This document shows, piece by piece, positions 25,370 through 35,182 of a stretch of DNA of 64,000 nt; the stretch's first letter is position 1; the number at the start of each line of letters is the position of its first letter. A program made the position numbers and the translations under genes. This DNA is from Candidatus Schekmanbacteria bacterium (lineage in GTDB: Bacteria; Schekmanbacteria; GWA2-38-11; J061). The DNA lies in NCBI GenBank assembly GCA_016219965.1, contig JACRJM010000003.1:380299-444298 (forward strand), in the 5' to 3' direction. The notes below the pieces were generated by a model. That model did not search any database, had not been told where the DNA came from, and was given only the letters and a program-made list of their open reading frames with translations.

Positions 25370-26794
25370 TTGTTAAAAGAACAAAACTGGGTAGTAACGC
25401 GGGCAATGCAGATAGCTGAGATTATACTTGTCGCCGGAAGTTTTCTTGCTGCCTATTATGTCAGGAATTATCTCATGTCTTTCTCATATGGGGAAATCCT
25501 TCCAATAAATGAATACATATGGATTATATTTATAATAATACCTATTTGGGCGGGATTGCTGAAATTCCATGGAGTCTTTGGCACTTTCAGGTTAGATTCT
25601 TTCATCTCTGATGCTGGGAGAATACTGATTTCTCATTTCTGGGGGGTAATGACCCTTGGTTTCACGGTATTTCTTTTCCAGAAAAAGTATTTCAGCCGCT
25701 CGCTTATCATCATATTTGCCATAATCTCTTTTATTTCTATACTGCTCGCAAAAATCATAGTCTATTTCACATTGTCACGCATAAAATCACTGGGGTTTTC
25801 CGTAAGAAACATAATTATAGTCGGAACCGGTGAAGACGCCATTGAGACTGCCGAACTTATTGAAAAACATAAAAAATGGGGTCTAAACATACTTGGTTTT
25901 GCAACAACTGAGAAAAGTAACACCAAGCAAGTTAAAGACTGGGAAATATTGTGTTCCATAGAAGAATTGCCTGAAATTGTCCACAACACGGTAGTTGATG
26001 AAATAATAATTTGCCTTTCCAAAGGAAGAATGATCGATATTGAAAAGCTTCTTTCATTTTGCGAAGAAGAAGGGATAAGAAGCCGGATTGTGCTTGGCTT
26101 CTATCCAATGGTTATAGCAAAGCCATCTTTTGAATATTTCCACGGTAAACCGCTGCTTACGTTTAATACCACTCCTGAAAAGAATTTCGAACTTTTTTTA
26201 AAGCGCGCTATTGACCTGTTTTTTTCCGTCATAGGATTAGTTTTGCTCTCACCGTTAATATGTGTTGTCTCGCTTGCCGTAAAAACTACAAGCAAGGGCC
26301 CTGTATTCTTTAGACAGACCCGCGTGGGACTTGCCGGCCGCAGGTTCGTAATGTACAAGTTCCGTTCTATGTATATCGATGCTGAGGACAGGCTTCGCGA
26401 ACTTATTTCGTTAAATGAAAGAGACGGACCCGCATTCAAATTGAGCAGTGATCCTCGCGTCACACCTCTTGGAAAAATAATAAGGGCTACAAATTTAGAC
26501 GAATTACCGCAGCTTTTCAATGTCCTTTGCGGAGACATGAGCCTTGTTGGACCAAGGCCGCCTCTCCCTTCAGAGGTAATCCAATATGAAAGATGGCAAA
26601 GACGCAGGCTTTCAATGAAGCCCGGGATGACATGTTTCTGGCAGATTTCAGGTGAAAAAAACATGCCTTTTCAGGAATGGATGAAACTTGATTTAAAATA
26701 TATAGACAACTGGTCGCTTATAACGGATATAAAAATTATTCTAAAAACTATACCCAAAATTTTTTATGGACTTATATTTAAAAACATGCCTTAA
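25370..26794 (+). CDS. Undecaprenyl-phosphate sugar phosphotransferase (WcaJ/EpsL type)
   Basis: 474 residues, TTG start with AAAGG 9 nt upstream. Four or five membrane helices (1-135), a Rossmann-like domain (about 140-250, IIIVGTGEDA) and a C-terminal bacterial sugar transferase domain (about 278-474: KTTSKGPVFFRQTRVG, LDELPQLFNVL, DMSLVGPRPP). It starts polysaccharide repeat synthesis by moving a hexose-1-phosphate to undecaprenyl phosphate. Paralogous to the enzyme at 30635. Its pairing with WecG is common in exosortase-linked polysaccharide loci. Confidence 0.9.
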   Translation: MLKEQNWVVTRAMQIAEIILVAGSFLAAYYVRNYLMSFSYGEILPINEYIWIIFIIIPIWAGLLKFHGVFGTFRLDSFISDAGRILISHFWGVMTLGFTVFLFQKKYFSRSLIIIFAIISFISILLAKIIVYFTLSRIKSLGFSVRNIIIVGTGEDAIETAELIEKHKKWGLNILGFATTEKSNTKQVKDWEILCSIEELPEIVHNTVVDEIIICLSKGRMIDIEKLLSFCEEEGIRSRIVLGFYPMVIAKPSFEYFHGKPLLTFNTTPEKNFELFLKRAIDLFFSVIGLVLLSPLICVVSLAVKTTSKGPVFFRQTRVGLAGRRFVMYKFRSMYIDAEDRLRELISLNERDGPAFKLSSDPRVTPLGKIIRATNLDELPQLFNVLCGDMSLVGPRPPLPSEVIQYERWQRRRLSMKPGMTCFWQISGEKNMPFQEWMKLDLKYIDNWSLITDIKIILKTIPKIFYGLIFKNMP

Positions 26795-26801
26795 TTTTAA
26801 A

Positions 26802-26839
26802 AAATAGGATACCTTGTTTAGCAGTATGTTATCCTATTT
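26802..26839 (+). terminator. Hairpin after the WecG-EpsL pair
   Basis: AAATAGGATA and TATCCTATTT form a perfect 10-bp stem 7 bp after the stop region, with an A-run before and an AT-rich tail after. A moderate terminator usable in both directions. Confidence 0.55.
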
Positions 26840-26884
26840 AATGAAATAAAAAAATTAATTGAAACACCAGATATCTTGAAATTT

Positions 26885-26934
26885 GAGCATTTGCTCGAAA
26901 AAATCTTGACAATGATAATACTAAACGATAAATA
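26885..26934 (+). promoter_or_regulatory. Promoter with upstream palindrome
   Basis: TTGACA (26906-26911), 17 nt, TAAATA (26929-26934). The palindrome GAGCA-TT-TGCTC (26885-26896) lies ten bases upstream of the -35 box, a plausible activator site. The transcript leads to the secreted protein at 26999. Confidence 0.5.
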
Positions 26935-26998
26935 TGCTTAATATATAAAGAGTTATCCGACCTGAATAGATTTGACACATAAATTAAGGAGCCCGTTT

Positions 26999-28591
26999 AT
27001 GAAAACAGTGTTTAAAGGAAAATTGTATTTTTGCACTTTGCTGTTTTTACTATCAATAATAGCATTACCAATTGCAAATGCAAAAACTACAGAAGCAACC
27101 GGACTGGACTTAACAAATGATGGAGAGGCTTCATTAAGAATCGGCGCTCTGGGTGGCACTTTAAAAGTTGAGGACCCGCTTTCTCCGCTATACGGCTCTT
27201 CGTTAAATATACCCTTACATGCTTACCGCTCTGATGATGGAAAATATGGATTTGTCCATTTTCAGGCTCAAGGTTCTACTGTCTCTGATACAGCGGGAGT
27301 AGTTTCAGATGACGGAACAACTCTCACAGTAAGCAACGATGCGAGTACAACAGGAAGCCTGCTCTCGACAAGACCCGGTAATGTGATGGTTCTCTATTAC
27401 GATGCTGACAGCGATGGTGCGATAGACCAATTCCCGGCATATTTAATAGGGCCTGCAAATATTTCAGGTAATAAAATAGTTGTTGCGGGCTCACTGCCAA
27501 CAGCCGGGATTATTCAGATTATCCAGATTGTCGAGACTCCGGAATTTGCTATACAGACTTTGGTTAGTCCATTCAAATGGCCAACAAAAATTGATGGAGT
27601 TAAAAGAAATGTTATGAGCGTAGGGGTACCTGCAGCGGTTTCAATAAATGATTCTGCAAATGCCGGATTCGTTAAAGTCGGAAAGAAAAAGGTCAATGTT
27701 TTTGATGAAAAAGTAGATCTGACTATTCCTTACAATAAGGATCTTATTACAGCTCTTGGAATTGACCCAGCGACCCTAACAGACACTCTTAAGGTTTATT
27801 CTCTTAGTGGAAATGACTTCAGTAGTGTTAAGGTGGGCAGCGTTGATACTTCTGCTGGAACTGTGACAGCAAAGATCAAACATCTTTCCATCTATCAGGT
27901 TGTAATGCAATCCAGTGATAGGAATTCTATTTCCTATATCCAGAATGTATCAGCAAAAGCTAAGGGTTCAAAAGCAGCAATAAAATACAGACTTGCAGAT
28001 GCATCGGGCAAGTCCTCAGATGTTAAAATAGAATACAGGAAACTTTCAGATCCGGGTTCCGGATGGGTTGAGATAAAAACTGAAAGTGGAGTAAAGCCAG
28101 GTAACAGGAAAGTTAAGTGGGATGTAAGTGGTCTTGATACAGGACACTATCAGGTAAAAGTAACTCCCACAAAGAATATAGATGGTACCGATGTTGCCAT
28201 GACATCAACAGCATCACCGACATTCTATGTTAAAAATGGAGGGGCTGGAGCATCTTCACCTTCAATTACTGAAGCAACAGTAGACAATTCATCTCTTCTC
28301 CCGCAGGTAACTTTAAGCTGGGATCCGGAAAGCAGCGCATCGAGTTATAACATATACAGACAAGTCCGTTTTAGCACAGGCGGTTTTGATAAAACATTGA
28401 CTTCAATTGATAATACTACTGGAACAATTTTCACTGACACTACTCTTTCCTCATCATTCTATGAGGCTGTTTATCAGGTGACCTCAGTAGATGCTGGCGG
28501 ACGTGAAAGCCTTTTCACTTCCTTAAAGAAACAGCTTAAACTTGCAAGCGAGGTCCTTTCAGGATACGGCGGTTATTATTACGGAGGTTAA
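26999..28591 (+). CDS. Secreted protein with fibronectin-like end
   Basis: 530 residues from ATG 26999, chosen for the AAGGAG 8 nt upstream and because the signal peptide follows at once (FCTLLFLLSIIALPIANA). The mature protein is beta-rich. About residues 300-410 (ISYIQNVSAKAKGSKAAIKYRL to VKVTPTKN) form one immunoglobulin/FnIII-like domain, about 420-515 another (VTLSWDPESSASSYNIYR). The C-terminus ends in GYGGYYYGG. No enzyme motif. Probably part of the extracellular matrix made by the neighbouring polysaccharide genes. Confidence 0.75.
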   Translation: MKTVFKGKLYFCTLLFLLSIIALPIANAKTTEATGLDLTNDGEASLRIGALGGTLKVEDPLSPLYGSSLNIPLHAYRSDDGKYGFVHFQAQGSTVSDTAGVVSDDGTTLTVSNDASTTGSLLSTRPGNVMVLYYDADSDGAIDQFPAYLIGPANISGNKIVVAGSLPTAGIIQIIQIVETPEFAIQTLVSPFKWPTKIDGVKRNVMSVGVPAAVSINDSANAGFVKVGKKKVNVFDEKVDLTIPYNKDLITALGIDPATLTDTLKVYSLSGNDFSSVKVGSVDTSAGTVTAKIKHLSIYQVVMQSSDRNSISYIQNVSAKAKGSKAAIKYRLADASGKSSDVKIEYRKLSDPGSGWVEIKTESGVKPGNRKVKWDVSGLDTGHYQVKVTPTKNIDGTDVAMTSTASPTFYVKNGGAGASSPSITEATVDNSSLLPQVTLSWDPESSASSYNIYRQVRFSTGGFDKTLTSIDNTTGTIFTDTTLSSSFYEAVYQVTSVDAGGRESLFTSLKKQLKLASEVLSGYGGYYYGG

Positions 28592-28601
28592 TATCTCAAA
28601 A

Positions 28602-28625
28602 GAAGCTCTATTATTTAGAGAGCTT
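28602..28625. terminator. Convergent terminator overlapping a stop codon
   Basis: AAGCTCT and AGAGCTT flank a short loop, then TTTTCGAG on the plus strand. It serves the secreted protein gene and overlaps the last codons of the convergent polymerase gene. Confidence 0.5.
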
Positions 28626-30536
28626 TTCGAGAGACTGTAAAGCATAGTAGTGTTCAGGATTGTATTGAATAGCCCGGCGGTAATCCTGCCGGGCTTTCTC
28701 TTTTTGTGACATTGTAAGGTAAGCATTCCCGCGATTATAGTAGGCATTTGCAATTTCATTATCCAAAGCTCCAAGTTCATGGGAACGCAGTTTAATTTTC
28801 TTTCTTTCTTCGCAAAGTTCAACAACCCTGGTATATTCTTTGAGGGCCGGGTCATAGTCCTTGCCTGAAAAATAAATATTCCCCATCTCATTGTAGGCAT
28901 AACAGAGTAAACGGTTAACATCCGAAACATAAGGTGTAAGGCGATATGCAATGTTTCCCTGTTCAATAGCCCCTTCGAAATTTCCTGTCTTATAATAACT
29001 CAGGCCCAAAGCATATCTGAGTTTGGCGTTATGGGGAGAGTAATTTATAGCCTTTACCAGAAGAGGTATGGACTCACTCCATTTTTTCTGAACCGAAGCT
29101 CTCTCGGAATATGAAAAATAATATTCTCCAATTAGCTCCCCCGCAAAGGAATAACCGCAAAATAACACCAACGCAGAGGCAACAGTTATTATTGATATTT
29201 TTATCCCCAGAGATTTCGGAATAGAAAAGCTAATTTTTCGTTCTTCTTTGTTTGAAAGAAATCCGGCGGCCAGCCAGAAATACATAAAAGGAACTGTCTT
29301 ATAAAAATTGAAGCTTACCATTGAATGCATTATGGTCGCAGCAATCCCGCAAATAAGCGCTGCTGATATTGTTTTAGAAGTTCCTTCGAGACGCCTGAAC
29401 TGTTTAAAACCATTTCTAAATATTGAAAAAATAAGGAAAATAAAAGCTGCAAGTCCAACAAATCCGGTTTCAGCTCCAATCTGCAGGAAATCGTTGTGAG
29501 CCCATTGGAGTATATCCAGGTCAATACTTCTTTCCTCTGCCGTCCTGTATTTCTGGGAAACTATCCAGTAATTGCCAAGCCCGATTCCGAGCACAGGATT
29601 CTCTTTAATCATCTGCCAGGTCCCCTTCCACATCTCAAGACGCACAAGAACGGTCGCTGCTTTATATTTAATTTCTGCCTCATCGGGACTTGCTTCCTTA
29701 TAGCTGTCTTTGGAAGAAAAAACTGAAGTAATGATATGGGGCTTTTCTATTGCAGCAGCGCCAATCAGAAGAGCTAACAGTATAGCGGCTATTACAAGCC
29801 TTCTTATGGTAAATACCTTTTTCTCAGGGAAAAATTTCCAAATTATGACTCCGAAAACAAAAAGACCCCCTGCACAAGCAAGCCAGCCTCCACGGGTAAA
29901 TGTAACTGCAAGAGCAGCTATCTCGACAATAAATGATATAAAGAAGAAGACCGCATGTGTTATTTTCTCTGCTGAAAGCACAAGCGCCAGCGTCAATGGT
30001 ATTATGATTACCAGGTAATGAGAAAGAAAATTACTGTGTCCAAGTGTCGACTTTACCGTGGTGGCAAGATTTACCGAGGTTGCGGTAAAATATTGGTATA
30101 TAGCTATTCCTGAAACAATCAGCCCTACAACGGAAGAAACAATCGCTAACGGCACCAGCCATTCATCCTCTTTAACCTGTACGAGAAGAAAAGAAAACAG
30201 GACAGCTAAAAACCATTTAATAAAATCATCTGTAAAAACATATATATTGGTAGCCATAATTCCGGACAGAAGTCCCATGGTAAGAAAAATGATAGAAGGT
30301 AGAAGAAGCGAGGTTTTGTGAAGAACTGTTTCTCCTGAAACAACAGATCTTATGATAAACAATAATATGAAGAGCAGAAAAAATGATTTGAAAAGAAGGT
30401 CCTTTATGGCTGTAAATGGGTCAAGTGTAAGTTGTGTGCGTGCAAATGTCACTGTTGCTACCATCAAAAGAATCGCGATGAGCATTATTACAGGAAACCG
30501 ATTGTCTCTGTCTGATATATAGCTTGTTGTTTTCAA
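28611..30536 (-). CDS. O-antigen ligase/polymerase (Wzy_C) fused to TPR repeats
   Basis: 641 residues, TTG start with AGGTGA 8 nt upstream. About twelve membrane helices (1-440) with the Wzy_C region TFTRGGWLACAGG and the long outer loop containing NPVLGIGLGNYW and QWAHNDFLQIGAETG. The cytoplasmic or periplasmic tail (about 475-640) is four TPRs. It likely joins polysaccharide repeat units or ligates them to an acceptor. A second protein of the same architecture is at 58144, and both are typical of PEP-CTERM/exosortase bacteria. Confidence 0.88.
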   Translation of the reverse strand: MKTTSYISDRDNRFPVIMLIAILLMVATVTFARTQLTLDPFTAIKDLLFKSFFLLFILLFIIRSVVSGETVLHKTSLLLPSIIFLTMGLLSGIMATNIYVFTDDFIKWFLAVLFSFLLVQVKEDEWLVPLAIVSSVVGLIVSGIAIYQYFTATSVNLATTVKSTLGHSNFLSHYLVIIIPLTLALVLSAEKITHAVFFFISFIVEIAALAVTFTRGGWLACAGGLFVFGVIIWKFFPEKKVFTIRRLVIAAILLALLIGAAAIEKPHIITSVFSSKDSYKEASPDEAEIKYKAATVLVRLEMWKGTWQMIKENPVLGIGLGNYWIVSQKYRTAEERSIDLDILQWAHNDFLQIGAETGFVGLAAFIFLIFSIFRNGFKQFRRLEGTSKTISAALICGIAATIMHSMVSFNFYKTVPFMYFWLAAGFLSNKEERKISFSIPKSLGIKISIITVASALVLFCGYSFAGELIGEYYFSYSERASVQKKWSESIPLLVKAINYSPHNAKLRYALGLSYYKTGNFEGAIEQGNIAYRLTPYVSDVNRLLCYAYNEMGNIYFSGKDYDPALKEYTRVVELCEERKKIKLRSHELGALDNEIANAYYNRGNAYLTMSQKEKARQDYRRAIQYNPEHYYALQSLEKLSK

Positions 30537-30549
30537 AGCTTATGTCACC

Positions 30550-30578
30550 TTGACTATATAGACTTTTTAAAATATAGT
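30550..30578 (+). promoter_or_regulatory. Sigma-70 promoter of the polysaccharide operon
   Basis: TTGACT (30550-30555), exactly 17 nt, TATAGT (30573-30578). The predicted start near 30585 falls only a few bases before an intrinsic terminator-like hairpin. Confidence 0.65.
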
Positions 30579-30588
30579 TTGCCCGCGA

Positions 30589-30611
30589 AAGCAGAAGTAG
30601 CTGCTTTTTTT
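30589..30611 (+). terminator. Terminator-like hairpin in the operon leader
   Basis: AAGCAG, loop AAGTAG, CTGCTT, then a run of Ts. It lies between the promoter at 30550-30578 and the ATG at 30635, so transcripts would end within about 30 nt unless read-through is promoted. Confidence 0.55.
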
Positions 30612-30634
30612 ATCCGGAAAAAATTGTTAATCAT

Positions 30635-32047
30635 ATGTTAAAAAAACATAACCAGCTGTTTTTATCAATCGTATTTTTATTTGATATAATAGTTGTTTCC
30701 GTATCCTGGATCGCGGCATACTTTCTAAGGTTTTTTTATATCAAGGTAATTCCTGTAACAAAAGGGGTCCCGTCTTTTGAAGGATATCTTCTCCTGCTCC
30801 TTTTTATCCTCATAATATCAGGAGGCATATTCCGTTATTTCAAGCTTTATATTCCGCGGCGGCACAGTCTTGATTTTGATGAATTCATCTGCATAGTCAA
30901 ATCAACTGCAACCATAATAGTACTCACAAGCTTCATTACTTTCTTTTACAGGAACTATGAATATTCCCGTGTTGTAATGTTATACTTTTTCTTTGTTAAT
31001 GTCACAACCATGACCATAATCCGTGGGATAATCAGGAAGAGCCTCAAATATTTCAGGAAGAAAGGATACAACATAAGGCGGATTGTAATCATTGGCACAG
31101 GAGATGCAGCTGAAGATTTTTTCAGGAAAATTGAAGAACATCCTGAAATGGGATTCAAAGTTGCTGGTTTCGTTGATAATACCATAAGGAATGACTCCGG
31201 ACAGTTAAGAGACAGATATCTTGGCAAAATTGATGACTTAATTACTATTATAGGCACACATCATATAGACCAGGTTTTTATAGCCTTGCCTCTTAGCGAT
31301 TACAGCACTCTTACAAATACAATGGACATCCTGAAAGATGAGATGATCGACATCAAGATATTGCCTGATATCTACCAATTCATAACTTTAAATGCCGGAG
31401 TTGAGGACTTTCTTGGTCTTCCAATCATAAGCATCTCGGAAAGCCCACTATACGGATGGAACCAGATATTAAAAAGAATGATGGATTTCGGTTTCTCCTT
31501 TGCCGCCCTGTTAGTGTTTCATACCATATTACCTATAATGCCTTTGATATATTTAATCACATGGCTCACTTCAGGAAGGCCTGTTTTCTACAAACAGGAA
31601 AGGATGAGTCTCGACGGGAAAAGGTTCATGGTCTATAAAATCAGGACCATGCCGTTAGATGCAGAAAAGGATACCGGGGCTGTCTGGGCAAGCCCTGATG
31701 ATCCAAGGCCAACAAAGTTCGGGTCTGTATTGAGAAAAACAAGCCTTGATGAGCTACCGCAGCTTTTTAATGTTTTGATGGGAGACATGAGTCTTGTCGG
31801 TCCAAGGCCGGAGCGCCCTGTATTCGTAGACAAATTTAAAAATACTATACCAAAATATATGCTTAGGCACAGGATTAAAGCAGGCTGCACAGGATGGGCG
31901 CAGATAAATGGTTTGAGAGGTAACACATCACTTGAAAAACGAATTGAATATGACATTTTTTACCTTGAAAACTGGTCGCTTTCCTTTGATCTCAAAATAA
32001 TATGGCTCACTTTCTGGAAAGGACTAATCAATAAAAACGCCTATTGA
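30635..32047 (+). CDS. Undecaprenyl-phosphate glucose phosphotransferase (WbaP/WcaJ type)
   Basis: 470 residues with the same three-part plan as the enzyme at 25370: four membrane helices (1-125), CoA-binding-like Rossmann domain (about 145-250, RIVIIGTGDAAEDFF) and sugar transferase domain (about 275-470: SGRPVFYKQERM, SLDELPQLFNVLMGDMSLVGPRPERP, RIKAGCTGWAQINGLRG). The TGWAQINGLRG motif is typical of the glucose-specific branch. First gene of the run leading to ugd. The ribosome site is weak. Confidence 0.92.
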   Translation: MLKKHNQLFLSIVFLFDIIVVSVSWIAAYFLRFFYIKVIPVTKGVPSFEGYLLLLLFILIISGGIFRYFKLYIPRRHSLDFDEFICIVKSTATIIVLTSFITFFYRNYEYSRVVMLYFFFVNVTTMTIIRGIIRKSLKYFRKKGYNIRRIVIIGTGDAAEDFFRKIEEHPEMGFKVAGFVDNTIRNDSGQLRDRYLGKIDDLITIIGTHHIDQVFIALPLSDYSTLTNTMDILKDEMIDIKILPDIYQFITLNAGVEDFLGLPIISISESPLYGWNQILKRMMDFGFSFAALLVFHTILPIMPLIYLITWLTSGRPVFYKQERMSLDGKRFMVYKIRTMPLDAEKDTGAVWASPDDPRPTKFGSVLRKTSLDELPQLFNVLMGDMSLVGPRPERPVFVDKFKNTIPKYMLRHRIKAGCTGWAQINGLRGNTSLEKRIEYDIFYLENWSLSFDLKIIWLTFWKGLINKNAY

Positions 32048-32133
32048 TTTTATGAATCTTTTCGATTAAGAATAGGCAATTCAACAGAATTAAAATAACA
32101 TTAGCTATTTAGGTACAACCTGCGGAGGAAACA

Positions 32134-33435
32134 ATGAATATCTGCGTTATCGGAACAGGATATGTAGGGCTTGTTACAGGAGCTGTGTTTGCAGACCTCG
32201 GAAATGACGTTACCTGTGTAGACAATGTGGCAGAGAAAATAGAAAATCTGAAAAAGGGAATAATGCCCATTTATGAACCTGGCCTTGAGGAAATGGTAAT
32301 CCGCAATTTTAAGGAGAAAAGGCTTTCCTTTACAACAAGCATTGAAGAAGGTGTAAAAAAATCTGATGTTGTTTTCATCGCTGTCGGAACCCCACCAAAA
32401 GAAACGGGAGAAACTAATCTTTCATTTGTCGAAGAGGCAGCTTTTGAAATATCTCAGCATCTCAATGGATATAAGGTAATAGTCAATAAATCCACAGTTC
32501 CCGTAGGAACAGGAGACCTGGTAAAAAGAATAATAGAAAAAAACAAAAAAAATCATGAAAAATTCGACGTAGTTTCCAACCCCGAATTCCTGCGGGAAGG
32601 AACTGCAATAACAGACACGCTGTATCCTGACAGGATAGTTATCGGCGCCCCTTCAAAGCAGGTTGCAATGATACTCCTTGAACTCTATGCAACTCTCGAA
32701 AGACCAATGATAATAACTGATGTTTACAGTGCAGAAATGATTAAATACGCATCTAACTCTTTTCTTGCCCTGAAGATATCCTATATCAATTCTATCGCAG
32801 ACCTCTGCGAAAAAACAGGCGCCAATGTTGTAGATGTGGCAAAGGGCATGGGACTTGATTCCAGGATAGGAAGGAACTTTCTTGACCCGGGACTCGGATA
32901 TGGCGGCTCCTGCTTTCCAAAGGATGTTGACTCCTTCATTAACATTGCACAAAAATACGGGTCAAGCTTCGATATCCTGAAAGCGGCAGTCAAAGTGAAC
33001 AAGGAGCGGGTCAATACTTTTGCAAATAAAATCAGAAAAACGCTCGGGACCTTTGAGGGAAAAACTATCGGATTGCTGGGGCTTGCCTTTAAACCCGACA
33101 CTGACGACATAAGGGAAGCAAAATCCATTGAGCTTCTCGATATCTTTCTCAAAGAGAAGGCCGTGGTAAGGGCTTACGACCCTGTGGCAATGGAAAATAC
33201 AAAAAAGTTATTCCCGCAGGTTACATATTGCGAAAGCTCTTATGAAGTTGCAGAAGGGTGCGACTGCCTTGTAATTGTAACGGAATGGAGGGAGTTCAAA
33301 CAACTGAACCTGGAAAAAATAAAGCATACCATGAAAAGTCCAATTATATTCGACGGCAGGAACATCTATGATCCTGAGCGAAAGAAAAAGATGGGGTTCC
33401 AGTACTACAGCATAGGAAGACAGAATGCCATTTAG
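32134..33435 (+). CDS. ugd: UDP-glucose 6-dehydrogenase
   Basis: 433 residues. NAD-binding motif GTGYVGLVTG at 6-15, and the catalytic Cys260 in GYGGSCFPKD. It oxidises UDP-glucose to UDP-glucuronate in two NAD-dependent steps, giving acidic sugar for the polysaccharide. GGAGG lies 5 nt before the ATG. The yicC gene begins 11 bp before its stop, tying sugar synthesis to the following housekeeping operon. Confidence 0.96.
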   Translation: MNICVIGTGYVGLVTGAVFADLGNDVTCVDNVAEKIENLKKGIMPIYEPGLEEMVIRNFKEKRLSFTTSIEEGVKKSDVVFIAVGTPPKETGETNLSFVEEAAFEISQHLNGYKVIVNKSTVPVGTGDLVKRIIEKNKKNHEKFDVVSNPEFLREGTAITDTLYPDRIVIGAPSKQVAMILLELYATLERPMIITDVYSAEMIKYASNSFLALKISYINSIADLCEKTGANVVDVAKGMGLDSRIGRNFLDPGLGYGGSCFPKDVDSFINIAQKYGSSFDILKAAVKVNKERVNTFANKIRKTLGTFEGKTIGLLGLAFKPDTDDIREAKSIELLDIFLKEKAVVRAYDPVAMENTKKLFPQVTYCESSYEVAEGCDCLVIVTEWREFKQLNLEKIKHTMKSPIIFDGRNIYDPERKKKMGFQYYSIGRQNAI

Positions 33436-34309
33436 CATGACCGGATACAGCGAGGCTGCTATTCGCAAAAACAATGTAAAAATAGATGTTACTATAAAAT
33501 CTTTAAATCACAGATTCCTTGAAATTGCCTCTCTCAAAATTCCTGAGTTGTTAAAACCCATAGAAAAAGAAATATCACGAATCCTCAAAAGCTATTTCTC
33601 CAGAGGAAGATTTGAACTTTCATTTAATGTCGACCTGGCAGACAAAACAACAGAAAAAAATGTGGAAGTGGACTGGAACGCTGCCAAAGCTTATTTCGGA
33701 GCTTTGAAACAAATAAAAGATAATCTTAAAATAAACGGGGATATTTCCCTCTCTGACATTGCGTCAAATCCTGCTCTCTTCATTTACAGCGAGAGAAAAC
33801 CGGAATATAACAACATTGACAGACTTGGCATAGAGGCTCTCCATAAAGCTGCAAAAAAACTAAAAACATCAAGACAAAAAGAAGGCGCTTCCCTTGTTTC
33901 AGACATCAACAAAAGAATGACGCTGGTGACAGCAAAAGTTGAGGGAATAAAGAAACTCGCAGCGCATATGCCTAAGGGATATTCAGAGAGGATGAAGAAA
34001 AGATTAAAAAATTTAAATGATCACAGAGATGTACCTGAAGAAAAGATAGCTGAACTCATAGCAATTGCAGCAGACCGGTCTGATATATCTGAGGAGCTTT
34101 CAAGGTTAAAAATCCACATAGACCACTTCCGGGAGATTCTTAAATCAAAAGTGGATGTGGGGAAAAAACTTGATTTTTACATTCAGGAAATAAACAGGGA
34201 AGTAAATACAATCGGATCAAAGGCAATAAATGCCTTGATTACAGAGAATGTCGTATCAATAAAGGGAGAGCTTGAAAAGATAAGGGAGCAGGTTCAAAAC
34301 ATTGAGTAA
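33425..34309 (+). CDS. yicC: YicC-family endoribonuclease
   Basis: 294 residues, normal for the family. N-terminal YicC_N motif SMTGYSEAAIRKNNVKIDV and SLNHRFLEI; C-terminal DUF1732 motif GKKLDFYIQEINREVNTIGSKA. Family members cut RNA, and in E. coli YicC acts on a small RNA. It overlaps ugd and is followed closely by remA and gmk, the order conserved in many bacteria. Confidence 0.92.
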   Translation: MPFSMTGYSEAAIRKNNVKIDVTIKSLNHRFLEIASLKIPELLKPIEKEISRILKSYFSRGRFELSFNVDLADKTTEKNVEVDWNAAKAYFGALKQIKDNLKINGDISLSDIASNPALFIYSERKPEYNNIDRLGIEALHKAAKKLKTSRQKEGASLVSDINKRMTLVTAKVEGIKKLAAHMPKGYSERMKKRLKNLNDHRDVPEEKIAELIAIAADRSDISEELSRLKIHIDHFREILKSKVDVGKKLDFYIQEINREVNTIGSKAINALITENVVSIKGELEKIREQVQNIE

Positions 34310-34320
34310 ACCTGGAATAA

Positions 34321-34581
34321 ATGGATACCTATCTAATAAACGTCGGCTTCAACAATATGGTGGTTTCATCGAGAATAATCGCCATAGTGTCACCGGCATC
34401 AAGCCCCATTAAAAGACTTAAAGAAGATTCTAAGAACAGCGGCAAACTGGTTGATATAACACAGGGCAGAAAGACCCGCTCCATAATAATAATGGACAGC
34501 GGACATGTAATACTTTGCGCCCTCCATCCCGAGACCATATCGCAGAGAATAAATGACATCGATAAAAAAGAAAAAGATTAA
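34321..34581 (+). CDS. remA: RemA-like DNA-binding regulator (DUF370)
   Basis: 86 residues. Motifs [28 protein letters not shown] and the basic patch [19 protein letters not shown] are typical of DUF370. In Bacillus, RemA activates biofilm-matrix genes. Here it sits directly after a polysaccharide gene run, so a link to matrix control is plausible but not shown. Its end overlaps gmk by 29 nt. Confidence 0.9.
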   Translation: MDTYLINVGFNNMVVSSRIIAIVSPASSPIKRLKEDSKNSGKLVDITQGRKTRSIIIMDSGHVILCALHPETISQRINDIDKKEKD

Positions 34582-35182
34582 CATCAAGAAACTTTATTCC
34601 CATGAAAAAGGCCTGCTGATAATAGTGTCTGCACCATCAGGTTCAGGGAAAACCACGATATTAAACCATATCATAAGCAAGATACCCCAAACAAAATATT
34701 CAATATCCTATACAACAAGAACTAAAAGACCCGGGGAAAAGGAAGGGAAACACTATCATTTCATAGACAACGATGCTTTTTCAAAAAAAATAACCCAAGG
34801 GGTTTTCCTTGAATGGGCAAGAGTTTATGACAATTGCTATGGAACTTCAAAAAAAGACATCTCGAAACTCATATCAAAGGGATATGATGTAATAATGGAT
34901 CTTGATACAAAAGGCGCATGTAACGTAAAAAAACTTTTTGGGAACGCAGTGCTTATATTTCTTCTTCCACCTTCAATAAATGAACTTAATAAAAGGCTTA
35001 AATCCCGCAACAGTGACAGCCCCGATGAAATTAAGAAACGGATCGGGATGGCAATGAATGAGATTTCTCATATACCTGAATACGATTATGTTGTCATAAA
35101 CGACAGCCTTACCCATGCAGTATCAGCTATAAAATCCATAATAATCTCAGAAAAGAAAAAGGTCTCACGCATCCTGAAATGA
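34553..35182 (+). CDS. gmk: Guanylate kinase
   Basis: 209 residues. P-loop APSGSGKTT (about 27-35), GMP-binding [18 protein letters not shown]. Converts GMP to GDP with ATP. The N-terminus has an extra basic stretch of about 18 residues, encoded partly within remA; no later in-frame ATG fits. rpoZ, often next, is absent: maf follows with an ATGA overlap. Confidence 0.95.
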   Translation: MTSIKKKKINIKKLYSHEKGLLIIVSAPSGSGKTTILNHIISKIPQTKYSISYTTRTKRPGEKEGKHYHFIDNDAFSKKITQGVFLEWARVYDNCYGTSKKDISKLISKGYDVIMDLDTKGACNVKKLFGNAVLIFLLPPSINELNKRLKSRNSDSPDEIKKRIGMAMNEISHIPEYDYVVINDSLTHAVSAIKSIIISEKKKVSRILK

